Assembly: GCF_019977275.1 (NCBI RefSeq) | Contig: NZ_AP024650.1 | Coordinates: 682,001-746,000 of the forward strand | Origin: Arthrobacter sp. StoSoilB19 | GTDB lineage: Bacteria; Actinomycetota; Actinomycetes; Actinomycetales; Micrococcaceae | Reading direction: 5' to 3' | DNA length: 64,000 nucleotides | In this document: positions 55,205 through 64,000 of the stretch, in pieces | How positions within the stretch are numbered: position 1 is the stretch's first letter | Layout: each line of letters starts with the position of its first letter | Notes under the pieces: generated by a model | Databases searched by the model: none | Seen by the model: the letters and a program-made list of their open reading frames with translations, nothing else | Told to the model about the DNA's origin: nothing | Translations under genes and position numbers: made by a program

Positions 55205-55648
55205 TTGGGCTTTTTCAGCGCCGCACGGCAGGGGCGCAAGGATGATGTTGAACTGGGCAAGGGGTTGTGGCGCCGCGCGCACGACCGCTTCCAGCGGGGA
55301 CTTGACCGCTTCCACCAGGTGCTCGAAGGGGTGGAGGACGACCAGCTGTACGGGGAACTGGTGGATATCGCCAACGAACTGGCCGGCCTCCTGCAGCGTG
55401 TCCGGACGGTATGCATGGAAGCGCAGCGGCGTGCGCCCAGTGACGGCCTGGACATCCCGGCCGGCCTTGCGGACGTCCACAGGTCCCTCTCCAAGGCGGG
55501 CAATTCGCTGGCCACCACGGCTGAGGCGGCGGCAATGTTGAGGCTCGCCGTGGGGCCGGTACCGGTTGGTGCGGTGTCGGTCCGGCGCCGGGCTGAGGCG
55601 GTGTTCCAGCAGGTGAACGACGCCGAGAGGCAGCTTCGCGGGGAGTAG
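55205..55648 (+). CDS. Hypothetical helical protein downstream of bpa
   Basis: The 147-residue protein is almost entirely helical: RKDDVELGKGLWRRAHDRFQRGLDRFHQVLEGVEDDQLYGELVDIANELAGLL, and VFQQVNDAERQLRGE at the end. No domain was recognised. The start is uncertain: the in-frame TTG at 55205 is used, eight bases after the bpa stop, with a TAGGCT four bases before it. A GTG upstream inside bpa is the alternative. Proximity suggests a link to Bpa but gives no function. Confidence 0.6.
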   Translation: MGFFSAARQGRKDDVELGKGLWRRAHDRFQRGLDRFHQVLEGVEDDQLYGELVDIANELAGLLQRVRTVCMEAQRRAPSDGLDIPAGLADVHRSLSKAGNSLATTAEAAAMLRLAVGPVPVGAVSVRRRAEAVFQQVNDAERQLRGE

Positions 55649-55765
55649 CTGGACCGGTGCCGCGCAAATATTCCCGGTTTGGGACGTAAATATCGCGGTT
55701 ACGCGCGTGGCTGACATTGAACCAAACGGGAGCCTGAAGCGGGGGACGTTTGGCAGGATGAAGAA

Positions 55766-56611
55766 ATGACTTCTTCACCTACCTTGACTTTCAACGACGG
55801 AAACACGATCCCCCAGCTCGGCTATGGTGTGTGGCAGGTTGAGGACGGCGTGGCTGAAAAGGTTGTCCGCCAGGCCTTCGAAGCCGGCTTCCGGCACATC
55901 GACACGGCGAAGATCTACGGCAACGAGGCAGGCGTTGGCCGTGCAATCGCCGGCTCCGGCCTGTCACCGGAACAGATCTTCATCACCACCAAGCTGTGGA
56001 ACGCGGACCAGGGGTACGAATCCACCCTCGCCGCCTTCGAGGAATCCATGGACCGGCTTGGCCTCGAAACGCTGGACCTCTACCTGATCCACTGGATGCA
56101 GCCCAAGCAGGACAAATACGTGGACACGTGGAAGGCGCTGATCGAACTCCAGAAGCGCGGCCGGGTCAAGTCCATCGGTGTCTCCAACTTCACCGCCGAG
56201 GGCCTGCAGCGCCTGATCGATGAAACCGGAGTGGTTCCGGCCATCCACCAGATTGAACTGCACCCCTACTTCAGCCAGCGTGAACTGCGGGAATTTGGAG
56301 CAGTAAAAGGCATCCTGACCCAGGCATGGTCCCCGTTGGGCCAGGGCGGGGAACTGCTGCAGGACCCTGTTGTTGCGTCGATCGCTGCCAAGCACCAGGC
56401 GACTCCCGCCCAGGTGGTCATTGCGTGGCACCTGGCCATCGGCAACGTGGTCATCCCCAAGTCCGTGACTGAGTCCCGCATCAAGGAGAACTTCGCGGCA
56501 CTCGAGGTTTCCCTGGACGCCGGGGACGTTGAAGCCATCAACAACCTGGACCGCACCGCCGGCGGCGAGGGCCGCATCGGACCCGATCCCGCGGTCTCCG
56601 ACTTCGCGTAA
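55766..56611 (+). CDS. Aldo/keto reductase
   Basis: The 281-residue TIM-barrel protein has the catalytic tetrad Asp46 and Tyr51 (DTAKIYGNE), Lys76 (TTKLW) and His109 (LIHWM), and the C-terminal NADPH phosphate-binding IPKSVTESRIKEN. It resembles 2,5-diketo-gluconate reductase (DkgA-like) members and should reduce small aldehydes and ketones with NADPH. CAGGAT lies six bases before the ATG. Confidence 0.92.
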   Translation: MTSSPTLTFNDGNTIPQLGYGVWQVEDGVAEKVVRQAFEAGFRHIDTAKIYGNEAGVGRAIAGSGLSPEQIFITTKLWNADQGYESTLAAFEESMDRLGLETLDLYLIHWMQPKQDKYVDTWKALIELQKRGRVKSIGVSNFTAEGLQRLIDETGVVPAIHQIELHPYFSQRELREFGAVKGILTQAWSPLGQGGELLQDPVVASIAAKHQATPAQVVIAWHLAIGNVVIPKSVTESRIKENFAALEVSLDAGDVEAINNLDRTAGGEGRIGPDPAVSDFA

Positions 56612-56662
56612 CCCGCGACCGGCGGTGCCGGCCCAACCGGCCGGGGACCTCCGCCGAACCAA

Positions 56663-56707
56663 CGTCAGCCCGTGCTGCCGGCAACCGCCAGGCAGCGCGG
56701 GCTGACG
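56663..56707 (+). terminator. Terminator after the aldo/keto reductase
   Basis: CGTCAGCCCGTGCTGCC (56663-56679) pairs with GGCAGCGCGGGCTGACG (56691-56707), with one G-T pair. A short TTT follows. Confidence 0.75.
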
Positions 56708-56829
56708 GCTTTAATGCGAGGCTGGCGCCCGTAACCGGCGTGGCTGTCCTGCCTGGTTTGCACCCTGGTTGGCGGAGCTGGGCCGCGGCTGGCCTGGGCA
56801 GTGGACCGCGGGGTTTTTGGCTGAACCGG

Positions 56830-57015
56830 TCAGGCGGCGATTCGGACGTGCTCCACGGTGACGGCGTCCACCACGGCCCAGCTGTCTTCGCCGTGGCAGT
56901 GCCGGGAGGCGAAGCGCTCGGCCTCTTCGAGGGTGTCAAAATACTCGGAGCGGGCCCGGCCGCAGTCGGCGTCGAAGTACGTTACGTGAAATTCCTGTAC
57001 GGCTTGGTTTTCCAT
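56830..57015 (-). CDS. Small conserved hypothetical protein
   Basis: The 61-residue protein (MENQAVQEFHVTYFDADCGRAR at its start, ending VEHVRIAA) has a beta-alpha-beta look, with HVTYFDADCG, an EEAERFASRH helix and a DSWAVVDAVTVEHV strand. No family is recognised. ATG 57015 is chosen as the first ATG of a conserved-looking frame. CACACT six bases upstream is a weak leaderless candidate. It stands alone between two unrelated genes. Confidence 0.6.
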   Translation of the reverse strand: MENQAVQEFHVTYFDADCGRARSEYFDTLEEAERFASRHCHGEDSWAVVDAVTVEHVRIAA

Positions 57016-57115
57016 AAATCCAGTGTGCAACCGGGGTCTGACATTCACCGGAAGCAGCGCCGCGTGTTGTTGGGATTTGCCAACCCGGCTGAAGCCAGGC
57101 CGCGCACCTGGCGGG

Positions 57116-58207
57116 CTAAAGGGCCCGTGGATCCGGGACTGCGGCGCCGGTGGCCCGCACCTTCAGCACGAGTGCGGCCACGGACAGCATTGCCAGCCCG
57201 CTCCATGTGAGGGTTCCGCTCCATATCTCGGGCGGGAAGCTGAGCGCCCGGTCGTGAAGCGCCACAGTAGCGAAATAGGGGGCCCAGAAGACGACAGGTG
57301 AGAGGCCTGCCGCGGTCAGGAGCCGCGCGGGACTGTCCGGGACCGGCCGCGCCACCGCCCACACCACTCCTACCAGGAGTGAACCGGCCAGGGCAGCCGG
57401 CAACAGCCAGGCATCCCGAAGGGCCACCATGATCTGCAGGGCTGCGGAGGGGACCAGCACCATCGCCGCCGGCACCAGGGCCGGCAGCCGCCACCGCAGC
57501 GACAGCAACAGGATGGGAACGAAGAGCACGAACGTCGAGACCAGGAATGTCGCCAAGGAGACCATGATGCTCGACGACGTTGGACCCGTCACCGCCGGCT
57601 GGGTCCCGGCGGGGCCGGAGTACGTCTGGATGAGGCCATGGCGGGAGAAGACCGCAAACTCCTGCAGGATGAAAGCTGCAACCATGCCGGCGAGCATCGC
57701 GCTCACGAACGCCGGCACCAGCCGGGCCCACGGCCGGGCAGGTGAGTGCCACGCTGCCGAGAAAGGTGCACCAAGAATGAGGAAGCCGCCGGTAGCCAGA
57801 CCCAGGTGGGACGGGCTGAACAGGGCGCTGATGTTCTGCTCAATGCCGAACACCGAATGCCAGGCGAAGTCGCCCAGCCCGGAAGCAAGGAAGAGGAGTA
57901 CGCCGGCGGCGGCTGCCCCATAGCCGGCAGGGACTGCTTCCCGCCACCTCGTCCCCGGGGCGTGCCGGCGCCAGGTCAAGGCGCCGATCCAGAGGGCGCA
58001 GGCGGCGAAGCCTGAGTAGAGGATCGCGTGCCACGGTGTGAAGAACGTCTCCAGGCCGCGGAGGTTGTTGTGCGCCCAGCCGTCAACGTAGGTCCCCGTG
58101 AGGAGCCAGACGCCGGCCGCGAGGGTGACGGCGTCTTCCACGGCCGTGGTGGGACGGTGAACCGATACCGGCGGGATCGCAAAGGCGTGTGCTGCTGCGG
58201 CGTCCAT
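57116..58207 (-). CDS. Polytopic membrane protein with intramembrane histidines, unknown function
   Basis: The 363-residue protein has nine or ten hydrophobic helices. Conserved-looking His and Asp lie in or beside the early helices: DGWAHNN, PWHAILYSGF, GDFAWHSVFG and SPSHLGLATGG. Such a pattern could bind a metal or heme, or form a proton path. No family is recognised. The ATG at 58207 has TACTGT exactly six bases upstream, which fixes the start over an upstream frame extension. It has no operon partner. Confidence 0.65.
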   Translation of the reverse strand: MDAAAAHAFAIPPVSVHRPTTAVEDAVTLAAGVWLLTGTYVDGWAHNNLRGLETFFTPWHAILYSGFAACALWIGALTWRRHAPGTRWREAVPAGYGAAAAGVLLFLASGLGDFAWHSVFGIEQNISALFSPSHLGLATGGFLILGAPFSAAWHSPARPWARLVPAFVSAMLAGMVAAFILQEFAVFSRHGLIQTYSGPAGTQPAVTGPTSSSIMVSLATFLVSTFVLFVPILLLSLRWRLPALVPAAMVLVPSAALQIMVALRDAWLLPAALAGSLLVGVVWAVARPVPDSPARLLTAAGLSPVVFWAPYFATVALHDRALSFPPEIWSGTLTWSGLAMLSVAALVLKVRATGAAVPDPRAL

Positions 58208-58213
58208 AGCTCC

Positions 58214-58219
58214 ACAGTA
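58214..58219 (-). promoter_or_regulatory. -10 box of leaderless promoter (membrane protein)
   Basis: Minus-strand TACTGT ends exactly six bases before ATG 58207. Confidence 0.55.
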
Positions 58220-58269
58220 GGTCCCGCCGATGCCCGGGGCGAGAGGGCATGCCAAGTAGTTGGCGCCCC

Positions 58270-59274
58270 TCAGGTGCTGGCCAGGCGGAGTACGCGTTCC
58301 TGTGCCAGCATGGCCGTGCGGCTGGCTTTGTCGGCCGCCCGGACCGCCTGTTTCGCTTCTGCGGTGGTGGCGGCGAGCCGCTTCCGGGAACGGTCCAGGC
58401 TTTCCTCGGCGGCCTTGAGCCGGTTTCGAAGCTCAGCCGTTTCCTGCTGCAGTAACGCGATTTCCGCACGTGTCTGCTCCTCCCGGTCCTGCAGCTCGCC
58501 CGCGAGCCGGGAGGCCTCTTCTTCAGCGGCCTGGGCCTCGGCCAGCGCGGCCCTGGCCCTTTCCAGCGCCGGCGGCGAGGCCGGCCGGGGAGTCTGCCTC
58601 ACTGCCTCAAGCCGGGGCTTGGCGGGCTTTGGCTGGGTGTGGTGCTCCGCCGTCGTGCGTGTCTTTGCCGCTGTTGCCTTTGGCCCCGCTGCCTGCGCCT
58701 CCGTTTTCGTCTTTGGAGCCGGGGGAGCACTTGCGCGGGCGGTGGCCGGCGCGGCCGGGAGCAGCCCGGGGAGGGCCACTGCCCCGTCCAGGTCGACGTC
58801 GTTGATGCCGTCGGCTGACAGGACTTTCAGCAGCCGGCCGCTGCCCACCGCAGCCGCCGCACGCTCGTCTGCCGTCAGTGCCCGCAGGGTCTCCTCAACG
58901 TCGGCGGCCATCGCGTCGCTGATGGAGCGGCCCTGCTCCTGGGCCACAGACCGGGCAGCGTCGACGGCGTCAGCCAGCATGGTGCGGCGCTCCCGGCCCA
59001 GTTCGCGCAGGGCGGGCGCATCCAGCGAGTTCTGCGCTGCCCGCATGCGCTCGCCAAGTCCGCGAAGCGCGGCCAGCACGTCCGGCCGGTGCCGTGCCAG
59101 CATGTTGAGCGCCCACGCGGCGACGGATGGTTTCGGCAGGGCGCGGACCGCTGCCCCCAGTTCCTTGTCCTGCCGCCCGGCGTCCTTCGCAGCGGCGGTC
59201 CTGGCCGCTATGAAGTCGTCCAGCGTCCCGCCGTACAGCCTGTCCGCAATGTCCGCCAGGGCTTCGTCTTCCAT
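58270..59274 (-). CDS. Hypothetical protein with C-terminal coiled coil
   Basis: The 334-residue protein has an N-terminal helical domain (DEALADIADRLYGGTLDDFIAAR, PSVAAWALNML, ~1-150), a Lys/Ala/Pro-rich linker (~170-225) and a coiled coil (~235-320) rich in Glu, Ala, Leu and Arg. It has no signal peptide or membrane helix. Similar proteins seem widespread in actinobacteria, but no function is known to me. TAAGAT stands exactly six bases before the ATG. Confidence 0.65.
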   Translation of the reverse strand: MEDEALADIADRLYGGTLDDFIAARTAAAKDAGRQDKELGAAVRALPKPSVAAWALNMLARHRPDVLAALRGLGERMRAAQNSLDAPALRELGRERRTMLADAVDAARSVAQEQGRSISDAMAADVEETLRALTADERAAAAVGSGRLLKVLSADGINDVDLDGAVALPGLLPAAPATARASAPPAPKTKTEAQAAGPKATAAKTRTTAEHHTQPKPAKPRLEAVRQTPRPASPPALERARAALAEAQAAEEEASRLAGELQDREEQTRAEIALLQQETAELRNRLKAAEESLDRSRKRLAATTAEAKQAVRAADKASRTAMLAQERVLRLAST

Positions 59275-59280
59275 GCCGCC

Positions 59281-59286
59281 ATCTTA
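59281..59286 (-). promoter_or_regulatory. -10 box of leaderless promoter (coiled-coil protein)
   Basis: Minus-strand TAAGAT ends exactly six bases before ATG 59274. Confidence 0.55.
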
Positions 59287-59384
59287 GGTGCCGTGCTCCC
59301 GCCGGCGTCCGGTCCCGGCGGGCGCCGGACGCCGGCCGCCCTGCCAGTGGCCTCGGCACTCTGTTACTCATCGGCCCGGAGGGG

Positions 59385-59390
59385 TAAGTT
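59385..59390 (+). promoter_or_regulatory. -10 box of leaderless promoter (NDH-2-like gene)
   Basis: TAAGTT ends exactly six bases before ATG 59397. Confidence 0.6.
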
Positions 59391-59396
59391 GCACGA

Positions 59397-60638
59397 ATGG
59401 ACGATTCATACCAGGTCATCGTGGTTGGCGGCGGATTCGCCGGAAAGACGGCGGCTGAGGAGTTGGGCCGCAAGGGCGTCCGGGTGCTGTTGCTCGATGC
59501 CAACAATTACCAGCAGTTCCAGCCGCTCCTGTACCAGGTGGCTGCATCCCAGATTGGCGTCTCGGCGGTCACCCGGCCGCTCAGGTCGGAGTTCCGCAAG
59601 GTCAACAATGTCCGCGTCCTCACCGCGGAGGTGACGTCTATCGATGCGGCCAACCGCACCGTCACCACCGCAGACGGCTCCAGCTACCGGGCCAGGATCC
59701 TGGTCATCGCCACCGGGGCCGTACCGAACTTCTTCAACACCCCGGGCGCCGAAGAGCACGCCTACCCGCTGTACTCGGTGGCGGACGCAACGCGCCTGAG
59801 CGCCGCGATCACTGCTGTTTTGGACGAAGCTGACCGCGAGCCCGGGGCGGAAGCCGACGTGGTCGTGGTGGGCGGGGGTCCCACTGGTGTGGAAACTGCA
59901 GGCGCCTTGGCGGAGAACGTCAAATACATCGTGCCCAAATACTTCTCGCCGGGGCTGGCTGCCCGGTGCCATGTCCACCTGGTGGATATGGTTCCGAACG
60001 TCCTCGCCGCGTTCTCCGAAAAGTCGCAGGCGTATGCGCGGGACCGCCTGACCAAGCTGGGCGTACAGCTGCACATGGGCCAGCCTGTTGGTGAGGTCCG
60101 CCCGGACGGCGTGACCCTCAAGGACGGCACCGTTATTCCCGGCCGGGTGGTGGTGTGGGCCGGTGGCCTCCAGGCCGGCCGGATCATTACCGGGTCCGGC
60201 CTGAAACAGGGCAAGGGCGGCAGGGTGGACGTGCAGGCCGATCTGACAGTCCCTGATTTTGACGGCGTGTACGTGCTGGGGGACTCCGCCAACATCACCG
60301 ATGCCACTGGAAACAAACTGCCGCAGCTCGGGTCGGTTGCGCAGCAATCAGGCAAGTGGGCGGCCCGCAATATCTATGCAGACCTTACCGGCGGTGTGCG
60401 CCAGCCTTTCCGGTACTGGGACAAGGGGTATATGGCCATGGTGGGACGCGGCGCAGCGGTCGCGGAGCTGGGGCGCCGCCGCCTGCAACTGCAGGGCCCA
60501 CTGGCGTTCGTGTCCTGGCTGGCGGTCCACCTGGCCCTGCTGCCCGGATTCCAGCAGAAAGTCAGGGCGCTGTTCTCCTGGGCCAACGGCTACGTCACCC
60601 ACAGCCCGGCCCAGGTGGTGGTGGGCAGGCCGGATTAG
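59397..60638 (+). CDS. Type II NADH dehydrogenase-like FAD oxidoreductase
   Basis: The 413-residue protein has two dinucleotide-binding sites, GGGFAG (11-16) and GGGPTG (about 160), the NDH-2 segment NYQQFQPLLYQVA and a FAD-binding VYVLGDSAN. A C-terminal region with the KGYMAMVGRG motif and a hydrophobic membrane-association segment (FVSWLAVHLALLPG) follows. It transfers electrons from NADH to menaquinone without pumping protons. It is monocistronic. Confidence 0.87.
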   Translation: MDDSYQVIVVGGGFAGKTAAEELGRKGVRVLLLDANNYQQFQPLLYQVAASQIGVSAVTRPLRSEFRKVNNVRVLTAEVTSIDAANRTVTTADGSSYRARILVIATGAVPNFFNTPGAEEHAYPLYSVADATRLSAAITAVLDEADREPGAEADVVVVGGGPTGVETAGALAENVKYIVPKYFSPGLAARCHVHLVDMVPNVLAAFSEKSQAYARDRLTKLGVQLHMGQPVGEVRPDGVTLKDGTVIPGRVVVWAGGLQAGRIITGSGLKQGKGGRVDVQADLTVPDFDGVYVLGDSANITDATGNKLPQLGSVAQQSGKWAARNIYADLTGGVRQPFRYWDKGYMAMVGRGAAVAELGRRRLQLQGPLAFVSWLAVHLALLPGFQQKVRALFSWANGYVTHSPAQVVVGRPD

Positions 60639-60748
60639 TTCCCGGCGAAACCCGGAAGGTGGCGCCCGCCATCGCGCATCGACGGGGTCCTGCGTTCGCT
60701 AACGTATGGATCAGCACCTACCCGGCCGGCGGAGCTCCGGAGGCATGC

Positions 60749-61666
60749 TCAGGGCAGATGGGTGAAGGAGATTCCTGCTGCCAGCAGCTTGTCCACCGCC
60801 TGCTTCACGCCTTCCGCCGTTCCGCCGCTGGGGTGGTTTCCATGGCAGATGACCACGTCTCCGGCCCGGGCCTTTCCCACTTCTTTGGCGACGACGGCGG
60901 CGGGATAGGTGGCGCCGCCGTCGCCATTGATGCTGAAGCCTGCCGGCTTCACGCCCAAGGTATTCAGGATGTCCACGGCGATGTCATCCATGTACGCGGT
61001 GCCCGGGCGGAAGTACCGGGGACGCTTGCCGGTGATGCCGGCCAGGACGCCGTCGTTGGGTACGACCTCGTCATAGACTTCCCCCGCGTTCCTGGTGCCC
61101 GGGATGCCGTAGGCCGTGTTGCCGGCGGTGGACAACGGCTTATGGGACGTCCCGTGGTTGGCGATCTCAAAGAGCGGATCCGCTGCCAGCTGACGGGCCG
61201 TGGCCGGGTTGGCTGTGATCCACCGCGAATTCAGGAACAGCGTTGCCGGGACGTGCCGTTGGCGCAGGGTATCAATCAGCACCTGATCGTAACCGCTGCC
61301 GCCGGGACCGCCGCAAAAGTCGAAGGTGAGGGCGATGCCCTGTGATCCGGGCGGCAGCCGCGTCAGGACGCCGGGTGCCTCCAGGCCCCAGTAGTGGGCC
61401 TGGCGCTTCGCATAGGTGTCGATGATCTGTGCCCGGGCGGGCACGGTGCCTGCAGGCGTCCTGGATGCCGGCCCGTCGCCGTCGGAGCCGGTATGCGACA
61501 GCGGCGCGGAGCCGTCCGCCGGACCGTTGGCGGTGTCCGCGGACGTGTCCTGTGCCGCGGAAGGGTGCCCTGGTTGCGGCTGCAGGTCGGGCACGGCGGC
61601 CGACAACGTCAGCACGGCTGCCAGGAGGATGGTCCTGCGGGCGGGTCCTTTCCCGTCCTGGTTCAT
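60749..61666 (-). CDS. Secreted polysaccharide deacetylase (NodB domain)
   Basis: The 305-residue protein has a basic N-terminus and hydrophobic segment (RRTILLAAVLTLSAAV) forming a signal peptide or anchor, a low-complexity linker to about residue 75, and a NodB domain. Motif 1 is TFDFCGG, where the second Asp of the usual TFDD is replaced, a variant akin to the known TFDACGG forms. Motif 2 HGTSH and motif 3 RPGTAYMD are intact. It probably N-deacetylates peptidoglycan or another wall polysaccharide. A GTG at 61690 with GGGGGG upstream is an alternative start. Confidence 0.82.
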   Translation of the reverse strand: MNQDGKGPARRTILLAAVLTLSAAVPDLQPQPGHPSAAQDTSADTANGPADGSAPLSHTGSDGDGPASRTPAGTVPARAQIIDTYAKRQAHYWGLEAPGVLTRLPPGSQGIALTFDFCGGPGGSGYDQVLIDTLRQRHVPATLFLNSRWITANPATARQLAADPLFEIANHGTSHKPLSTAGNTAYGIPGTRNAGEVYDEVVPNDGVLAGITGKRPRYFRPGTAYMDDIAVDILNTLGVKPAGFSINGDGGATYPAAVVAKEVGKARAGDVVICHGNHPSGGTAEGVKQAVDKLLAAGISFTHLP

Positions 61667-61879
61667 GTGCCGGGGTGCGTGCTGGTTCACCCCTGGGATC
61701 CCCCCAACGCCGCGAAGTGGGCGCTTGTCCTGCCCCGCCGGGCCGGGCCTCCGGGGGTGTACGGCAGGAGGTGGCCGAAGCTGCTTGCATGTGCCGCGGC
61801 GCGCGGAACAGCAGCCTGGAAGCGGGTGGTCATGTGGGGAGGATACCTTGGCTTTCTTGCCGTTCCCTGAACCTCGCAC

Positions 61880-62115
61880 TGCACCCGGGGTGGCGGGCGT
61901 AATAAAGTGCGGATCCGGGCCCGGCGGTGGCAGCTCAGCGTCCCGGTTCGGGGCAGGCCGTTCCTAAGTTCCCTTCCCTGGGCGGCCCGGACAGGAGCGG
62001 TTGTCGGGGCGGCCCTGAAGGTAGCTGACCAGGTTCGGCGGCCGGTAGGGGACGCCGGAGCGCCCCCTTCACGTTCAATCCTGCGGACACCGGCTTGGCC
62101 TCCGCGCCGCGCTCG
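61880..62115. other. Intergenic gap between deacetylase and APC permease genes
   Basis: About 236 bp with no convincing gene, RNA or terminator. It presumably holds the deacetylase promoter and the 3' end signal of the permease gene. Confidence 0.4.
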
Positions 62116-64000
62116 TCAGCCGACGTGAATGCCTGGCCTTGCCGCCTGGTCGGGTTCAATCTCGCGGAGGATCTCCCGCACCAGCGGCGGGGTGTCACCC
62201 TGCCCGAGGAAAAGATAACGCATCAGGTGCGCCACCGGGCTTCCCTCGGACCACTCGAAATAGCACTGCGGTTTCACGCCGGTGGAGTTCCGCATCGCCA
62301 GCAGGACCGCCGCGATGGCATTTGGCACGGCCGGGGACTTCACCCTAAGCACCCGGTAGTCCTCGACTTCAAGACCTTCGACCCGGAGCGTGTGCGTGAA
62401 GTCCGACGGGTCGGAGATCTCGACCTCGAGAAAGATAACGTCGGCTGGGCCCGGAACCGGGTTCAGCCCCCGCTGTTCGTACTCCTTCTCGGCGTACTCA
62501 GCCTTGTCACCGCTTTGCTTCTTGTTGGCGATGATGTGCAGCTCGCCGTCGAAGGCAATCGAGTCTGTGATGAACTGGCGGGCGGCCTCATCGAATTCAA
62601 TGGTGTCCACGCGCAGTTCGGTGGAGCGGGTGACCCGCGAGATGAGCGAGACCGCGATGATCCCGGCGATGAAGAACGCCGAGATGACGATCCCGTCCGG
62701 TTTTTCGAGGACGTTGTCGCCCAGGGCGTACAGCAGGATCAGGGTCAGGATGCCGAAGCCGACGGCCCCGGCCCTGCTCCGGCGCCGGAGGGCCGAGACC
62801 GTGACGGCGACCGCCCCGGAGACCATCATGGCCAGGATCCCGGTGGCGTACGCGCCGGCCTGAGCGTTCACGTCAGCGCGGAACGCGATGGTGATGCCGA
62901 TGCTCAGGACGGTGTAGACCAACACCACGGGGCGGACCGCGCGGGCCCATTCCGGTGCCATTCCGTAGGCGGGCAGGTACCGCGGCACGATGTTGATCAG
63001 CCCTGCCATGGCGGACGCGCCGGCGAACCAGAGGATCAGGGCGCTGGAGATGTCGTAGACGGTACCGAACCCGGCTCCGAACAGGTCGTGGGCGAGGAAC
63101 GCGAGGGCGCGTCCGTTGGCCTGTCCACCCTCCTCGAATTCCTTGGCGGGGATCATGACCGTAGTGATGAAGCTGGTGGACATGAGGTAGACGCTCATGA
63201 TGAGGGCGGCCGTGGTGAGCAGCTTGCGGGTGTTTTTGACCCGGGAGGCCATCGCTTCCTCGGGTGTGCGTCCCGTGGCCTTGATCAGCGGCATCATGGA
63301 GACGCCGGTTTCGAAGCCGGACAGGCCCAGGACCAGCAGCGGGAAGGCGATGATGGCAGGGCTGACCAGCCCGATCGGGCCGCCGCCGCTGGAGAACAGC
63401 CGGTCGGTCCAGCCGCTGACCAGCGACGGATCCGCGGCCAGGTGGAGGAACCCAGCCACCACAACGGCGGCATTGAGGAGCAGGTAGATGGCCACCAGGG
63501 GGATCGCCACACCTACAGCTTCGTTGAAGCCGAGCAGGAACACCCCGCCGAGGATCAGAAGCAGAATCACGGTGATGATGACGGCGCTGCCCTTGAGGGC
63601 CTCGGGGATGAGCGGGTTCTCGAGCAGGTGGACGGTCGCGTCAGCGCCGGAGAGGGTGATCGTGATGATCCAGGAGGTTGCGACGAAGCCCAGGAGCAGC
63701 AGGACGAAGAACTTGCCGCGCCAGAACGGCAGCAGCTTCTCCAACATTGCCACCGATCCTTGCCCGTGGGGGCTTTCCTGCGCGACCCTGCGGTACATGG
63801 GAAGCATCCCCAGCAACGTCAGGGCCACAATCAGCAACGTGGCCAGTGGGGAGAGGGCGCCGGCAGCCAGGGCGGCGATGCCTGGCAGGTAGGACAAGGT
63901 GGAGAAGTAGTCGACTCCGGTCAGGCACATGACCTTCCACCAGGCGTTGGGTTTATGGTCTTCCTTGGCCTCCGGGCCGGCGGGGGCCACCTGGTTGGCG
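62116..64000 (-). CDS. APC-superfamily amino-acid/cation permease (5' truncated)
   Basis: The frame runs off the right edge of the window: codons upstream of a GTG at 63990 (reading Ala-Asn-Gln) stay open, so the N-terminus is missing. About 628 residues are visible. They show [22 protein letters not shown], twelve or so helices, and then a soluble C-terminal domain of about 150 residues ([19 protein letters not shown] onward) that could be regulatory. It resembles the APC/KUP-like permeases with a cytoplasmic tail; the substrate is unknown. Confidence 0.85.
   Translation of the reverse strand, partial: ANQVAPAGPEAKEDHKPNAWWKVMCLTGVDYFSTLSYLPGIAALAAGALSPLATLLIVALTLLGMLPMYRRVAQESPHGQGSVAMLEKLLPFWRGKFFVLLLLGFVATSWIITITLSGADATVHLLENPLIPEALKGSAVIITVILLLILGGVFLLGFNEAVGVAIPLVAIYLLLNAAVVVAGFLHLAADPSLVSGWTDRLFSSGGGPIGLVSPAIIAFPLLVLGLSGFETGVSMMPLIKATGRTPEEAMASRVKNTRKLLTTAALIMSVYLMSTSFITTVMIPAKEFEEGGQANGRALAFLAHDLFGAGFGTVYDISSALILWFAGASAMAGLINIVPRYLPAYGMAPEWARAVRPVVLVYTVLSIGITIAFRADVNAQAGAYATGILAMMVSGAVAVTVSALRRRSRAGAVGFGILTLILLYALGDNVLEKPDGIVISAFFIAGIIAVSLISRVTRSTELRVDTIEFDEAARQFITDSIAFDGELHIIANKKQSGDKAEYAEKEYEQRGLNPVPGPADVIFLEVEISDPSDFTHTLRVEGLEVEDYRVLRVKSPAVPNAIAAVLLAMRNSTGVKPQCYFEWSEGSPVAHLMRYLFLGQGDTPPLVREILREIEPDQAARPGIHVG

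Overview
The window comes from a high-GC actinobacterium, most likely a Micrococcaceae member close to Arthrobacter or Pseudarthrobacter. The reasons are the GTP-type PEP carboxykinase, a bacterial proteasome activator ending in a Gln-Tyr-Leu tail, a DUF222/HNH protein, a c-di-AMP (ydaO-type) leader in front of a secreted lytic-transglycosylase-like gene, and many starts preceded by TANNNT exactly six bases upstream (leaderless transcripts). The genus is inferred from overall protein character, not from a search. No insertion sequence, prophage or CRISPR array was seen. The DNA is mostly chromosomal housekeeping and transport genes, with about 56 protein genes and four tRNAs.

Layout. 1-6.2 kb: the 3' part of a GH3 beta-N-acetylhexosaminidase-like gene, an SRPBCC protein, a GNAT acetyltransferase, a zinc alcohol dehydrogenase, tRNA-Ser(CGA) and a DUF222/HNH gene. 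6.4-8.9 kb: a tight three-gene unit (MDR dehydrogenase, catalytically degenerate 6-pyruvoyltetrahydropterin-synthase homologue, GT4 glycosyltransferase). 8.9-11.4 kb: tadA, a PAP2 phosphatase, upp and a VOC protein. 11.5-12.4 kb: the riboswitch-controlled cell-wall gene. 12.6-21.7 kb: an OmpR-type response regulator and histidine kinase, followed on the same strand by a GT2-GtrA fusion and two GT39 membrane glycosyltransferases, with a divergent DUF5666-like membrane-anchored protein. 22.3-25.9 kb: an orphan winged-helix protein behind an AT-rich upstream region, SixA, and a divergent LysR/EamA pair sharing a palindrome.

25.7-29.8 kb: a coupled four-gene operon (degenerate ABC ATPase, YhgE/Pip-type membrane protein, TetR, small membrane protein). 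A perfect 18-bp palindrome fills the promoter spacer and is presumably the TetR operator. 29.8-37.3 kb: a flavin disulfide reductase, tRNA-Arg(ACG), pckG with a CRP/GlxR-like site, then the leftward run manB, hypothetical, nsrR, hmp with an NsrR-type operator. 37.4-45.8 kb: a RecQ helicase with a C-terminal phosphoribosyltransferase-like domain, a DHA2 exporter, tRNA-Ser(GCT), a prolyl oligopeptidase and a FAD/NAD(P)-binding protein. 45.9-51.4 kb: tRNA-Ser(TGA), a quinone oxidoreductase, and a PadR/ABC ATPase/FtsX-permease operon with a large inverted repeat in its leader. 51.5-64 kb: a DUF1540 protein, cstA-ybdD, bpa, an aldo/keto reductase, small and membrane hypotheticals, an NDH-2 type dehydrogenase, a polysaccharide deacetylase and a truncated APC-superfamily permease.

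How they connect. tadA makes the inosine needed by tRNA-Arg(ACG), which is encoded 22 kb away. nsrR and hmp form a nitric-oxide sensing and detoxification pair. The two-component system and its neighbours look like a regulated envelope-glycosylation locus of unknown substrate. The least explained pieces are the degenerate pterin-synthase cluster, the pseudo-ATPase/YhgE operon, the RecQ-PRTase fusion and the 14-bp repeat block beside the glycosylation genes.
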